A stretch of 64,000 nt of DNA from assembly GCA_020466095.1 (NCBI GenBank), contig CM035808.1, positions 80,144,779-80,208,778 on the forward strand. The letters run 5' to 3'. A program made the position numbers and the translations under genes. Every line of letters starts with the position of its first letter. Within the stretch, counting starts at the first letter, position 1. The notes below the pieces were generated by a model. That model ran no database searches. It saw only the letters and a program-made list of their open reading frames with translations, and had not been told where the DNA came from. This DNA is from Chlorops oryzae. Lineage: Eukaryota; Arthropoda; Insecta; Diptera; Chloropidae. Of this stretch, positions 18,426 to 30,419 are shown in pieces.

Positions 18426-20813
18426 ACACAGAAAATGCTTGGAATTTTTTACTTCTTAACTTCTGATATACTTTTTTCTCTTGGCTTATTACTTTAAAAT
18501 AGAATACCATACACAAACTTTTAAAAAAATATCATTTTTAACGAAATTTATATCGGAACGCATTTTGAGAATGGAATATCAGGTCGGGGAACTTAAGGAT
18601 AAACGTATTGGAATTCCAAAAATAATGGGGGTTGAAGTTAGAAAAAAAGGTAGCATAACGTTTTTCGGGGTGGTCCATGTAAATTTAAAAAATGTCATCT
18701 TTGTTTGCCGACCTCCCAAGTCTCGAAAAAAAAAGGTCATAGGTGCTCGTCCATAGAGGCCGTAACGTTTTTTTTTTGGCAAATTTAACTCCTCCACCGC
18801 TCTCTTATCTAAAAATTGTCCAACAAATTTTTTTTGCTCTCAATGTCACCTGGACGAAGCATTGACTGTGATATCCTTCAAAGATTTAACTATTTGAACA
18901 TTTTTTTTTCCATTTCTTTATCAATAATTTGAAAACCAATTGAAAAATAAAGAACTGAAAATTTTGCTTTCTGATTTTGTACTATGTGCATGAATTAATA
19001 TACAAAACAGACAACGAACGGCACATAGTACAATCACTGATTTCGAAAAATCAATTCTTACAATCAAACAGAAATCAAGTATTGCTTAAAAGCACTTGCA
19101 TTGTATTCTTTGAACTGTGTTTTATAAGTCTGCAAAGTTTAAAAAACATTGACCGTACTGTTTTTGAGATATCTATTCCCAAACTTTAAACGCGATTTCT
19201 CAAAAATAGCTAAATGGCGTATGGGACAACATTTTACTCGCTCGACGATATTTAAGGCTGAGGAAAAGGTATGTGTGCAATCGGCATAGCCGATGTGAAC
19301 TTCTTTACTTGTTATCTTTTTAATTTCTCCAAAGAACAAGAAAATTATTATGAAATAATAAAGAATTTTTTCAAAATACTTTATTCTTGTCAAATAATTT
19401 GATGACAAACAGTCTAATACCTATCCAAATAACTTTGACTCGCTTGCTCCAAACATGTATTTGTCTGAATCAAGCCAAACAAAAAAGTTCCAAATATTTT
19501 ATTTATATGCCAAACAGTGTAATACCCTATTTTTATATGCCGATCAAACACAATATTTTATCAAATATTTGTAAAAAATTTTATTCCAAATATTTGGCCA
19601 AATGCCAAACAGTGTAATACAAGCTTAAGAATTATTTTGAGCAAACAAATTATTCGTCGATTTCATTACGTGTGCAATGTTTATGACCAGTGCCGGCCAC
19701 CACTACATTTACTAATTGCGTTTGTGTGCGTGCACATTACACATCGAGAAACAGTTGTGGATGTTTTCATACAAAATTTCATAAATTTTTCTTAGAGCCG
19801 AAAAATTTTGTTCTTTAGAACTGGGTATGTCCCTGGATCGATATGTCGCAAAAACTCGACGCCTCGTCCAAGAGGCGGGGATGGTTCATTTTGGAGCTTT
19901 TTCAGCTCATCTTGAGCTCTTTTATCTTGAAAATTTACAGTGCAGAGCAGAGAATTATTGTACAAATCAATGATGTGCTGAATTTATATATATTATATAA
20001 TAAAATAACTGAATGTTAAGAACACGATGAAAAAAGTCCTGAAGTATAAAAAATTCATTTTCTTCGAAGTGTATCAAGGCTGAAAAAATTTACGTTCTCA
20101 TCTAGCTTCATCCGACGCAGCTCCGTCGCTTGACGTTTTCCACTCAACTGAACGAAATTTTGGCTCTCAGCTTTACTTCTCATTTGAGAGCAATTTTGTG
20201 CATATTTATCTCTTCTTATTTATTTCTTCTTCTTATCCCTTTAACGGTAAATTACAAATATATATAAAAAAATCAAAATCCAGACTTTTACTTTAAATCA
20301 ATTTCAAATTAATGCTTTTGTTTGTTTCACTCTCTTAAGGCTTAAGAAAATCATCTTAAAAAAATTTGTTGAAATAGTGTCAATATCTACTGTAAACACA
20401 AAAAGTTGTCAAAAAGAGAAAATTTACAGTCTTTCAAAAAAGAATCGACATGCTCATATTATTTTGACAAATGTTTGAAATTTTAAGAAAAGTTAATATA
20501 GTCAGAAATATAAATATAGTTATTTTGAATTGAGTATTTCGCAGCTAAACAAATTGTCCTCTAAGGGTTAAAATTTGATCAAGACCACCATCCGCGAAAT
20601 TCGTGAAAATTTGATTTTCACTATTTTGAATTGAGTATTTCGCTGCTAGACAAAATGTCCTCTAACGGTTAAAATTTGACCATGCCCACCATTCTCAAAA
20701 AATTTGTACTTAAATATAATTTCGAGTTTGTGAAGCTAAATCGAAGCACAGATAATGTGTAGCTAGAACAACGAAAAGGGCAGGAATTTTTGTTAAGGTA
20801 ATGTTTCAACATA

Positions 20814-22960
20814 TCGTCGAGCGAGTAAAATAATGTACCACGTAAAAATTTAGACGTTTTGAGTTAACAACGGGGATTACCTATTTAAGACCCTATCTTT
20901 AATGTGGCGTTCTCCGTTTTTTGATATCTCTTCTCGTTTTCGAGATATCAGCGGGACATTTGTCACACGTGCTGGTAGAATTTTTGTTTTTTTGCGATTT
21001 TGTTCCATGTGCACAGCAATTAGCACGTAGTACATTTATCGATATAAAATCGGCTGAACAAATCGCTAAGTAAAATAGTGTACCACGTGCAATCAAAATG
21101 TAAACAAGATGGACGGGCATCAAGTTACTCTCGAATTGGAGGAAATCTATGAGTAAGAAATATAAATTAAAGTTTATTTATTAATTTGATTTAATCAAAT
21201 TCAATTATAAAACAGAATATATGAACCCTTCTGCCCAAATGACGAATATTATTGTTTGTTTTTAAAGAAAAATAAAAAAAAGGCTTTCTAAAGCTACACA
21301 GAAAGGCTCCATGAAAAATGGCCCCAATGCAAAATGGCCCCAAACTCAAAATGAAAAATGACCCCAAAACTTAATATTGAAAACAACAACACGAATTTTG
21401 GGGCGATTTTTCATTTTTTTTGGGTTCTTTTTTCCTTTTTGTTTGGGGTCATTTTGCATTTTTCAAAAATTACATTGAGTTTGGGGCCACTTTTCCTTTT
21501 TTGATTTGGGGTCTTTTTTCATAATGCAAAATTACCCCAAGTTTGGGGCCTTTTTTCCTTTCTTGAATTGGGGTGATTTTTCATAATGCAAAATTACCCC
21601 AATTTTGGGGTCATTTTTCAATTTAAAAATTTCAAGTTGTAGTTTGGGGCCATTTTTCATTTGTATTCAAAACGAATCCTGGTTCTTGAGGCGGTTTTTC
21701 ATTTCATGTTGGGGCTATAATTCATAATGCAAAATGACCCCAAAAGTCGGGGCCTCTTTTATTTGGTTATGAATTCATTTCGCGTTCCAGCCCTGTTTTA
21801 TATTCTTTACTTATCATTTGATTTTGGGGCCAAATTTAATTTTTTAAAGTGGGGCCATTTTGCATAATGAAAAATTACCCCAAAATTGGGGCCATTTTTC
21901 ATTTCTAGTTTTTCAAATTTCATAGGACCATTTTTATTTTCTAGTTTGGGGTCATTTTTCATTTAGATTAAAAACACCTCTTTTTGATTTTGGGGCCTTT
22001 TTTCATTTTATTTTGGGGCCAAATTTCATTTTTGATTTGGGGTCATTTTTCAAAATGCTAAATTGCCCCAAAATTTGGGGCCTTTTTTCATTTTCAGTTT
22101 GGGGCCATTTTTCATTGGGGCCATTTTTCATTCCCCCACACAGAAAATGCTTGGAATTTTTTACTTCTTAACTTCTGATATACTTTTTTCTCTTGGCTTA
22201 TTACTTTAAAATAGAATACCATACACAAACTTTTAAAAAAATATCATTTTTAACGAAATTTATATCGGAACGCATTTTGAGAATGGAATATCAGGTCGGG
22301 GAACTTAAGGATAAACGTATTGGAATTCCAAAAATAATGGGGGTTGAAGTTAGAAAAAAAGGTAGCATAACGTTTTTCGGGGTGGTCCATGTAAATTTAA
22401 AAAATGTCATCTTTGTTTGCCGACCTCCCAAGTCTCGAAAAAAAAAGGTCATAGGTGCTCGTCCATAGAGGCCGTAACGTTTTTTTTTTGGCAAATTTAA
22501 CTCCTCCACCGCTCTCTTATCTAAAAATTGTCCAACAAATTTTTTTTGCTCTCAATGTCACCTGGACGAAGCATTGACTGTGATATCCTTCAAAGATTTA
22601 ACTATTTGAACATTTTTTTTTCCATTTCTTTATCAATAATTTGAAAACCAATTGAAAAATAAAGAACTGAAAATTTTGCTTTCTGATTTTGTACTATGTG
22701 CATGAATTAATATACAAAACAGACAACGAACGGCACATAGTACAATCACTGATTTCGAAAAATCAATTCTTACAATCAAACAGAAATCAAGTATTGCTTA
22801 AAAGCACTTGCATTGTATTCTTTGAACTGTGTTTTATAAGTCTGCAAAGTTTAAAAAACATTGACCGTACTGTTTTTGAGATATCTATTCCCAAACTTTA
22901 AACGCGATTTCTCAAAAATAGCTAAATGGCGTATGGGACAACATTTTACTCGCTCGACGA
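20814..22960. mobile_element. 2147-bp TIR element flanked by TA, copy 2
   Basis: Same element as 17102-19248, carried along by the tandem duplication rather than a second insertion, since all flanks are also identical. Its motif array lies at 21312-22137 and its exon-like start at 21109. Confidence 0.85.
21312..22137. repeat. GGGGCC-type motif array, copy 2
   Basis: Duplicate of the array at 17600-18425; no difference seen by eye. Confidence 0.85.
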
Positions 22961-23912
22961 TATTTAAGGCTGAGGAAAAGGTATGTGTGCAATCGGCATA
23001 GCCGATGTGAACTTCTTTACTTGTTATCTTTTTAATTTCTCCAAAGAACAAGAAAATTATTATGAAATAATAAAGAATTTTTTCAAAATACTTTATTCTT
23101 GTCAAATAATTTGATGACAAACAGTCTAATACCTATCCAAATAACTTTGACTCGCTTGCTCCAAACATGTATTTGTCTGAATCAAGCCAAACAAAAAAGT
23201 TCCAAATATTTTATTTATATGCCAAACAGTGTAATACCCTATTTTTATATGCCGATCAAACACAATATTTTATCAAATATTTGTAAAAAATTTTATTCCA
23301 AATATTTGGCCAAATGCCAAACAGTGTAATACAAGCTTAAGAATTATTTTGAGCAAACAAATTATTCGTCGATTTCATTACGTGTGCAATGTTTATGACC
23401 AGTGCCGGCCACCACTACATTTACTAATTGCGTTTGTGTGCGTGCACATTACACATCGAGAAACAGTTGTGGATGTTTTCATACAAAATTTCATAAATTT
23501 TTCTTAGAGCCGAAAAATTTTGTTCTTTAGAACTGGGTATGTCCCTGGATCGATATGTCGCAAAAACTCGACGCCTCGTCCAAGAGGCGGGGATGGTTCA
23601 TTTTGGAGCTTTTTCAGCTCATCTTGAGCTCTTTTATCTTGAAAATTTACAGTGCAGAGCAGAGAATTATTGTACAAATCAATGATGTGCTGAATTTATA
23701 TATATTATATAATAAAATAACTGAATGTTAAGAACACGATGAAAAAAGTCCTGAAGTATAAAAAATTCATTTTCTTCGAAGTGTATCAAGGCTGAAAAAA
23801 TTTACGTTCTCATCTAGCTTCATCCGACGCAGCTCCGTCGCTTGACGTTTTCCACTCAACTGAACGAAATTTTGGCTCTCAGCTTTACTTCTCATTTGAG
23901 AGCAATTTTGTG

Positions 23913-24660
23913 CACATACGAGTGCTTACGCTCTTTTTGCTTCTAGCTTGCTTCCTGGCCGGCACTGTTTATGACGTCAGTGAGCAAATATTCGTGCATT
24001 GCACACGTAGTGTCATCTCACCTTTATAAACACTATTTTGAAGGTTGGCATCAAAAACTCTCTAATCAGCTCTCCGATTTTTTGACGTTGCTTTTTTTTT
24101 TCAGAGAGTATGTTTACGTCAAATTCATGTAGTGTGTAAAGCCTTAGCCTCAGTTCGGTTAGGAATGGAAAACTCCATATAAAAAAATTTTCAGAAAAAT
24201 CCTGTCAGAAATTTCACGCGGCATTTCTGACGGCTGGCCTCAGTTCAGGGAAAAAATTGTCATATTTACGCACATTTTTGCCGAAAAATACACATTGAAA
24301 ACCAGGCTTTTCTAGCAGAAATAATTGGTAGCGCTTTGAAGCTTCTCGTTCTAAAGTTTCTCCATTCGTTACTTTGAAATGGATTTTGAAAGGAGTTAGT
24401 TTTGCGAAAAGTAAGTTTGTAATTCACTGAAATCAGTATATTTTAAACTCAAAAATGACGTTTAATAATACTAACAAATAAGTTTCCATTTCGAAATTCA
24501 AACTCAAATTGAAATTTAAATCAGCTGTTTATGCAGTCAGGGTTGCTTGTGATATGTTTATGATACCTTTTTTTCCTCGGCGCAATAGCACAGGAATTTT
24601 TGCGGGTATTTTTTACATTCAACTCCATGTCAATATGATATCTTTCATGGCTTCACGTAA
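23913..24660. other. No identifiable gene
   Basis: AT-rich, with a short phrase repeated twice (CTCAGTTCGG / CTCAGTTCAGG). Nothing recognised. Confidence 0.35.
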
Positions 24661-24679
24661 ATCACGAAAACCTAAAGTG

Positions 24680-24860
24680 TGACCGACAGACAGACGGACA
24701 GACAGACAGATAGACAGACAGACAGACATGGCTAGATCGACTCCTATTGTCACCTAGATCAAGAATATATATATGTCTATATATATCGCGACTCCTTTGG
24801 TATGTTACATACTCCGTGCCAAACTTAATATACCCTTTCCTTCGGAAAAGGTATAAAAAT
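24680..24860 (+). mobile_element. mini-me-like core with (GACA)n and (TA)n tracts
   Basis: A GACAGACAGACGG-type run, the conserved CATGGCTAGATCGACTC core, ATCAAGAATATATATATG and a final CTTTCCTTCGGAAAAGGTAT. This order is the hallmark of the dipteran mini-me / proto-microsatellite family. Other copies in this window are at 50397, 54920 and 60568 (opposite orientation). Confidence 0.75.
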
Positions 24861-25301
24861 TTCTTTCGAAACGAAAAGATTTGAATCCCAGCCCTTTGGA
24901 TTGCTATGCGTACACCATAATACTACATATCGGCATGTATTTAGGCAAGCAAGGCAAGTATCTGAGTTAAGGCATATATTCGATTAAAACTATCGATATA
25001 TTGATGAATACCCACAGGTGCATTTTAATTTTGCGTTATTTGGTGCTTGATTTAACATAAAGCACGCAGTACAGTATGATTTAGTTTGACAGCCTTTCTA
25101 TGGGTAATAGGCTTTTCAAACATAGCCCAAATCACGTAATATACCCATACAAAAATTGTCAAACTAAATCACGCTTTCTGACGTGATTAAAGCTAAATCA
25201 CGCACTAAATTACGCAAAATCGATATGCAACCCCGCGTTTTCGTCGAAAAATCGATAGTTTTGATCAAAACATCTGTCACATCTCTATTTCAATGTGGCT
25301 T
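24861..25301. other. Gene-free spacer with a small hairpin
   Basis: The segments TGATTTAGTTTGACAG (25078) and TTGTCAAACTAAATCA (25157) pair as an inverted repeat about 30 bp long around a short loop, possibly a MITE remnant. Nothing else recognised. Confidence 0.45.
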
Positions 25302-27486
25302 AATTTTACTTTAGCGACATATGGGGGATTTGGCTTAAATTTGGAAAATATACGTAAAACACCCTCCTGAGCCCGAATATCCAATCCGTTTTTGGGGGTC
25401 ACGTATGGTTTAGAAGATATCTCAATTTAAAATTTGTATGAAAACACTATGCAAATTGACTGACAGCAATAGCGTAGCGCTACCAAAATTCACGTTTTGG
25501 AAAAATCTGCCAATTGGAATATGTAAGTAGTTGTTGTATGAACTATAGAATCAAAGATTATCATAAACATATTTAATGTGATTCGAATAGAAAAAAAAAA
25601 AAAAATTGAGAAAATATGAAAAAATTGAGAAAATAGGAAAAAATTGTGAAAAATGTAAAAGTAGAGAAAAAAAATGGGAAAATTAAAAATTAAGAAAAAT
25701 GGAGGAAAAAAAATTGAGAAAATTGAGGTTTTCTACAAGAAAAAAGTGAAAAACTTTTTTAAATTCGCGCTGCTTCGTTTTGTTCACTTCACAACCACCT
25801 TATCGATTTCACAATTTCAACTCTTTGTTCACTTTTTGGTGGTCCTGAAAAGGACCGATTGGTGGATTGCTCCCTCGCCGATCCGAAATTCCAATTTCAA
25901 TTTCCTTCTTCGTCATCATTGATTTCAATGGCGTAGCTTGAGTCGGATTCGTCATCTGAAAGGAGCCGATACCTAACGGGTTGGTATACTTCTTCAGCTA
26001 CCTTAAAGATTCCACAAACGGATCCAAACTTTTCGCTCTACACCCCCGCAAAAACATAAATTTCGCCAAATTACCTCGAAAGAAAGACTTCTTCCGAGAA
26101 TAATTTGGCAAAAATGCTTGCGCATGCCGCCACATCGATTCAATGGTATTTGTGTGCGCACCGGTTTCAGGATTTTTGAAATTTTCGGAATGATTCACGG
26201 TTAAGTGGGAGTAACCCTCTGCCTCCAGACAATCGTATGCCTAAAAATAAAACTTTTATTAGTATTGAGTCCAATTGGTTTCATTTCGAACAACCTTTGC
26301 AGCAATCCGACACTATCGTTGTTCCCGGCTCGATCCATTCCTTGATGATGGGATTTAGCGTGTCCACATTGCGTTTTTCCAGCGGAACGAAGAAAAAAAC
26401 GCCACTCTCTCTCTCTACACCGCCAAATACCTACTGGCCTTCGACACGATGGCCTCTATGGTATTTACGCCGTCCAAACTTTGACTCGTCTATTTGAACG
26501 ATCTTGCCTACGCCCCCTTAATATTTTGCTCATTAAAAGTATAGTCATACATTCAATTAAAACTTACCGATCCTATCGTGACGCTCCAGCATTTTGTAAA
26601 TCACGACCTCTCGGTGGAAGGAACTCCAGTCCACTGCGGTTTTCGACGAAGTTTTGATGGTTGAGGTTATGTGGCTCAAGGGGAGGTTCTGTACCCATAG
26701 GAAAGTAAAAGATACAATTTGGCAAAGAGATAGATGGGAACCATCGAAAAACGTATTTCGACGGATCGACACACTCTCCGTGCACTGCATCTCCTTCGTC
26801 TTTCCATTGGGATGTGTTTTGGTGCACCTCCACCTATAACCGTCAACGACATCATTTCTATGCGAAAGGACCATCGTTCCCCCTTTGGAGCACTTCACTT
26901 CACCATTTCTCGGTATAACGTGCCACTCCTGTAGCTTCTCTATGGCTAGAAAGGGCACATCTCCAGTCAAATTCGCGTCAAAAAGATTAAAAATATCAAA
27001 AATTGTCTCCATCGTTTTCTTGCGTTCACAAGAATTTTCGTAGTTGATGAATATAAAGGAATTCTTAACAGTGCGTTTCTTAGCGCTGCCATTTTTTCAA
27101 ATAATTTCCTATAATTTCTTATAATACCCAAAAACTCCTTAATAATAAACTCCGATTGTTGCAAAATAAAACACTTTTATATTTCCCTTATTTCAATTGT
27201 ATTTATTTGCTTCATTAATGAATTCCACCTTTTTTATAAATATGGCAAATTTTATACAAAATTTTCTGAATTTTGCTCTTAAATGCAAATCGAATAGTCT
27301 GGCAACGCCGAAAATGTCAAAATAATCCAAAAATGCGTGCTTTTTTTTTGCAAATTTCAAATCGTTATATCTTCTAAACCAGACGCGACCCCCAAAAATG
27401 GATTGCGGATTCGGACTCAGGGGGTCATTTTACATATAGAGGAAAAAACAAAAAAAAAATCCCCCATATGTCACTACAGTAAAATT
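25302..27486 (-). mobile_element. Merlin (IS1016/ISXO2-like) DNA transposon, 2.2 kb
   Basis: The ends form long imperfect inverted repeats of about 170 bp: GACATATGGGGGATTT near each tip, then TTTTTGGGGGTC and GGTTTAGAAGATAT on both sides. The transposase gene on the minus strand is nearly complete. No clear 8-9 bp target duplication found. Its right end touches a hAT relic at 27487. Confidence 0.85.
25998..27012 (-). pseudogene. Merlin transposase, three exons, one stop
   Basis: Exon 1 (27012-26568) has LQEWHVIPRNGEVKC, a zinc-ribbon-like start, then GYRWRC, RRNTFFDGSHLSLCQIV and AVDWSSFHREV, the typical N-terminal plan of ISXO2-like transposases. A 51-nt intron (26567-26517, GTAAGT...AAG) leads to exon 2, which holds KIVQIDESKFGRRKYHRGHR with the first catalytic Asp. 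A TAG at 26431-26433 replaces the usual Trp in GQWVFGGVE. TIVSDC with the second Asp ends exon 2, and a 64-nt intron (26294-26231) follows. Exon 3 has [15 protein letters not shown] with the catalytic Glu and ends at 25998. Only the one stop and a Trp-to-Cys change (DCWKAY to DCCKAY) are visible, so this copy died recently. Confidence 0.85.
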
Positions 27487-27607
27487 TTTCCCCCCCTTGG
27501 AAATTAGGGTACCCAAAAATACTTACCTTAGTTTTCAGTAAAAAATTTCGATTTAATGTTAAAGCAATTGGAAAATCATTAGTTGTTAAAGCTCGAATAA
27601 TATTTTT

Positions 27608-27815
27608 ATTGAAATTTAAAACAATCATCCTGAAGCGAGGCACTTTCAAACATTTGCAGATTTTCGAGGTTTTGGATAAATTCACGCAGAATTTCTTATT
27701 CGGTGAGTGCGATTCCTGCGTGAATATTCAGGGATGCAAGACCATTTAAACGCTCTTGTCCTATTGTGCTTTTTAAATAAGACTTTAGTCGTCTTAACGT
27801 CTAAAATGACCGTTC
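27608..27815 (-). pseudogene. hAT transposase C-terminal (dimerisation) fragment
   Basis: On the minus strand TLRRLKSYLKSTIGQERLNG, then LASLNIHAGIALTE, matches the hAT C-terminal dimerisation region (RSFSTLKRLKTYLR...RLNGLALLNIH). Two stops interrupt it (after RSF and after TE). It is the same gene piece as at 62307-62456. Confidence 0.8.
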
Positions 27816-27868
27816 AGGAGTTGCTGTTGTGCCACGTAAAATGAAACTAAACATAAAAAAAAACTTTC

Positions 27869-28305
27869 AAGGCTTGTATAGACGGAGCTCCGAAATATGC
27901 GTTTCATTTCGTGAAACACAAATGCGAAACTACTCGCTCAGACGTAGTTATTCGTGTTCCGTTTTTCTCTTCTTCTTCTTATTTGTTTTCCAAAATGATT
28001 TGAAATAGTCTTTCTTGCCCACATTGAAAGTAGAAAATAAATGTGAGTAAATGTCAAAATGTGAATGAATTTAGATCACATGTTTAGTAATTTTTCTTTT
28101 GCTCTTTACTTCTCTTCCCGATAACAATCGATTAAATTAGGGATGATAATAATGTTTACTTGTTTCGCTACTTGTTTCGATCTGAAACACGTAGTTTTGA
28201 AGTGTTTCGGATTTCAAAATTTGTATGGCGAAAAAAGTGTTTGGTTCTTGTTTCGGCCCCGCAACACGAATGAGAGCTGAAACACGTAGCGTCTGAACAA
28301 GCCTT
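27869..28305. mobile_element. MITE with AAGGCTTGT...AGACG inverted ends
   Basis: The left end AAGGCTTGTATAGACG pairs with CGTCTGAACAAGCCTT at the right. The inner part contains repeats of GTTTC/GAAAC and no ORF. It sits inside the hAT relic. Confidence 0.6.
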
Positions 28306-28316
28306 TATATTTCTTA

Positions 28317-28786
28317 CAGCCGGTTTCACCACATCAATTTAATTGAAAATTAATTAAATATTTCTAGTTTCTGTTTCACCATTAAAAATTAATTCATATT
28401 TAACTTTCATTTAAATGAGCCTTGGTGCCCATTTAAATATGATTTAAATATGACAAATGGAACTCTGTTTTCGTGTTGAAAACAGCTGACGTAAGGAATT
28501 CAAAAAATTCAAATAAAAAGTACAAGTCAAAATAAGAAAAAATGGAATCGGATGAAATTAATGCTGCTTATGAGGTCGTTATAAATGTATTAATAAATCG
28601 GCGACCACGCATATTTAGGGAGCGAAGAAATAAATCAGCTGATTTCGCAAGTGCTTCTACTTTTCTCATGTGTCAAATTCAAATCTTGGTGAAACTCAAA
28701 ATAATTAAATTTCAATTTAAATAAAAAATTAAATTTAAATTAATTTTAATTTAAGTTCCGATAAAATTTTTTGGTGAAACCGGCTG
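28317..28786 (+). mobile_element. Harbinger-type MITE, 470 bp, TTA target duplication
   Basis: The ends CAGCCGGTTTCACCA and TGGTGAAACCGGCTG are perfect inverted repeats. TTA flanks both sides (28314-28316, 28787-28789). It carries a 60-codon start of a transposase gene at 28542 (MESDEINAAYEVVINVLINR then RIFRERRN), consistent with an internally deleted PIF/Harbinger. Confidence 0.85.
28542..28724 (+). pseudogene. Start of a Harbinger-like transposase inside the MITE
   Basis: 60 codons from an ATG: an acidic opening and RRPRIFRERRNKSADF resemble the first residues of Harbinger transposases. The rest is replaced by the AT-rich right end of the MITE. It cannot code for a working protein. Confidence 0.5.
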
Positions 28787-28789
28787 TTA

Positions 28790-29504
28790 GTGTTGTGCCC
28801 ATATGTAGTAAGCATACATTCTTAAGTTACTGCAACAAAAAAGTAAAAAAAAAAAAACCGTGAAAAGTTGGTTATTACGTCCCATTTGCACGTATTTCTC
28901 GTGTTTCTTAAACATCCTTCGCGAATAGATGACTCGCAGATTGTTAAATATTTTTGGTTCTTCAATATTTCTTTATGTGAATTACACTTATTTTCGTCAT
29001 ATGTGAATAATTTACTCGAAATGTGTCATTCGTTTTTAGAAGAAAACTCTGGATATGCTTGTTTGATCATTGCAAAAGGATGCTACAATATTCATGTAAC
29101 GTTATTAGACCAAATATGGCAAAAGTTTTTTTAATCATAGTGAAACAAATTTCCAAATGGAAAAACCATTTCCCTTTTGAGTATTTTTGGTATATATATG
29201 AATCGTTGAAATATTATGTATACTCTCCCTTGGCAGGAATCAAAGATGTGTAACATTATAAGACATTTTTGTACTTAAATATATAAAACACTTTCCGTAA
29301 CTCTTAAATCACTTTTGAATATCCAAGAAGGCTTAAACAACCAAAATAAATTTCCATGAGCTTAAAATAACTCCTTAACATGAATAAGTATGTCAAACCA
29401 GTATATTCCAGAAACATGAAATGTGATTTTTTTCATTTCCTTTTAGACCGGTGAAAATAGACTTACAAGGTTACATTAATTCAAAAAAAGCTTAGATTTG
29501 GTAC
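28790..29504. other. AT-rich part of the hAT relic, no gene
   Basis: Short ORFs only. The phrase GTAACGTTATAAGACC recurs here and up to 30090 with variations, hinting at old internal repeats. Confidence 0.4.
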
Positions 29505-29701
29505 TCTGAGAAAAAAACCAACAACTTTTATTGGTTGAAGTGTACCCAACAACGTTTATTCTCAAATTAAGAGCGCCAATTTTAATGCGTCTTATATATA
29601 GCAAGGAGGACGCAACAACAGTGGAACTCTTAATTTAAGAATATACGATGTTGGATATACTTTAACCAATAAAAGTTGTTGGTTTCAAAATTTTTTTGCT
29701 G
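29505..29701. mobile_element. Palindromic MITE (~190 bp)
   Basis: Arms of about 60 bp: CCAACAACTTTTATTGGTTG ... CTCAAATTAAGAG on the left pair with CTCTTAATTTAAG ... AACCAATAAAAGTTGTTGG on the right. The outer bases CTGAGAAAA and TTTTGCTGAG also pair. Confidence 0.75.
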
Positions 29702-30419
29702 AGCTTAGAACACTATTAAAAATAATTTTGATAAATTTCCAATCGATCCAACGTTTTCAAAATACATTTGACTGGCCTATTTACTTATATGAAATACAAA
29801 CTTAATAACACAAACAGATCTTTCGTACTAGCAATTTAGATACAAAGGGTTTCCCATTTTTTTTTAAATAAGTATGTGCACCAACGTTTTAATTGACTTC
29901 CAAAATTGTGTAACGTTATAAGACCATTTTAAGAGACTGTATCTTAAAAAGTTTTTCAAATATATAAAACCTTTGTAGAAGACACGTGAAAAACGGGGAG
30001 ATTTTTCCAATGCTTGTGAGAAATCTTGGACCGGGAAAATAATTTTTTAATTATGAGCAAAAACAACGTACGATTGTAACGTTATAAGACCGTGGCGGTG
30101 GCCATATGCATAAGAGTGTTTTGGGAAGTATAGCTTGGCATATCTCAGAGTACATATTGATGGTAGCTCAGAGTACGAAACTTCTGATCATACTCGTACA
30201 TTAATATGGGCCAAAGAGTGGAGAAAAATTTTTTTTTTAATTTTGTGTGAAGGCGTAAGTTTATTTAAAATATGTAAACAAAAGTTATTTTTCTGCCTCT
30301 AGCATAAAATATAGATAGAGTTTTGTAACACTCCCCCCGCTCCCGCACAGCCAAATCCTGGATCCTGACATAATATAAGTTCCTTAAAAGCAATTTCTTT
30401 TAGTGCTACTTATGATTTT

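Larger units (their letters stand above)
17102..19248. mobile_element. 2147-bp TIR element flanked by TA, copy 1
   Basis: The ends TCGTCGAGCGAGTAAAAT are inverted repeats. TA flanks both sides. Related sequence at 51241-51262 and 55770-55790 (AACATATTTCAGGCTGAGG) is the same flank without the element, which proves insertion with a TA (or ATAT) target duplication. It holds subterminal palindromes, a short exon-like start and a GGGGCC motif array; no transposase is recognisable. Confidence 0.85.
16489..20200. repeat. 3712-bp direct tandem duplication, copy 1
   Basis: The sequence from 16489 repeats at 20201 with a constant offset of 3712 bp; I found no difference at any place I compared. It contains the TIR element at 17102-19248 flanked by AT-rich sequence with hairpin motifs such as AATCGGCATAGCCGATG. 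No intact gene. Confidence 0.95.
20201..23912. repeat. 3712-bp direct tandem duplication, copy 2
   Basis: Apparently identical to 16489-20200. The right boundary lies at TTTTGTGCA, where the sequence changes from the copy-1 junction (TTTTGTGCATATTTATC) to CACATACGAGTGC. Confidence 0.95.
27487..30372 (-). mobile_element. hAT transposon relic, opened by several MITEs
   Basis: Its two ends match the hAT element at 61038-62863 in reverse orientation: CCCCCCCTTGGAAATTAGGG on the left side and CCAAATCCTGGATCCTGACA on the right side, plus about 250 bp next to each. Between them lie at least three inverted-repeat insertions (27869, 28317 and 29505). It is older than the intact-ended copy at 61 kb. 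Confidence 0.7.

Noticed and set aside
18481..18756. 91-codon ORF in the 2147-bp element (also at 22193)
   Set aside because: Both strands are open here with equally nondescript products; no motif, and the two copies are only duplicates.
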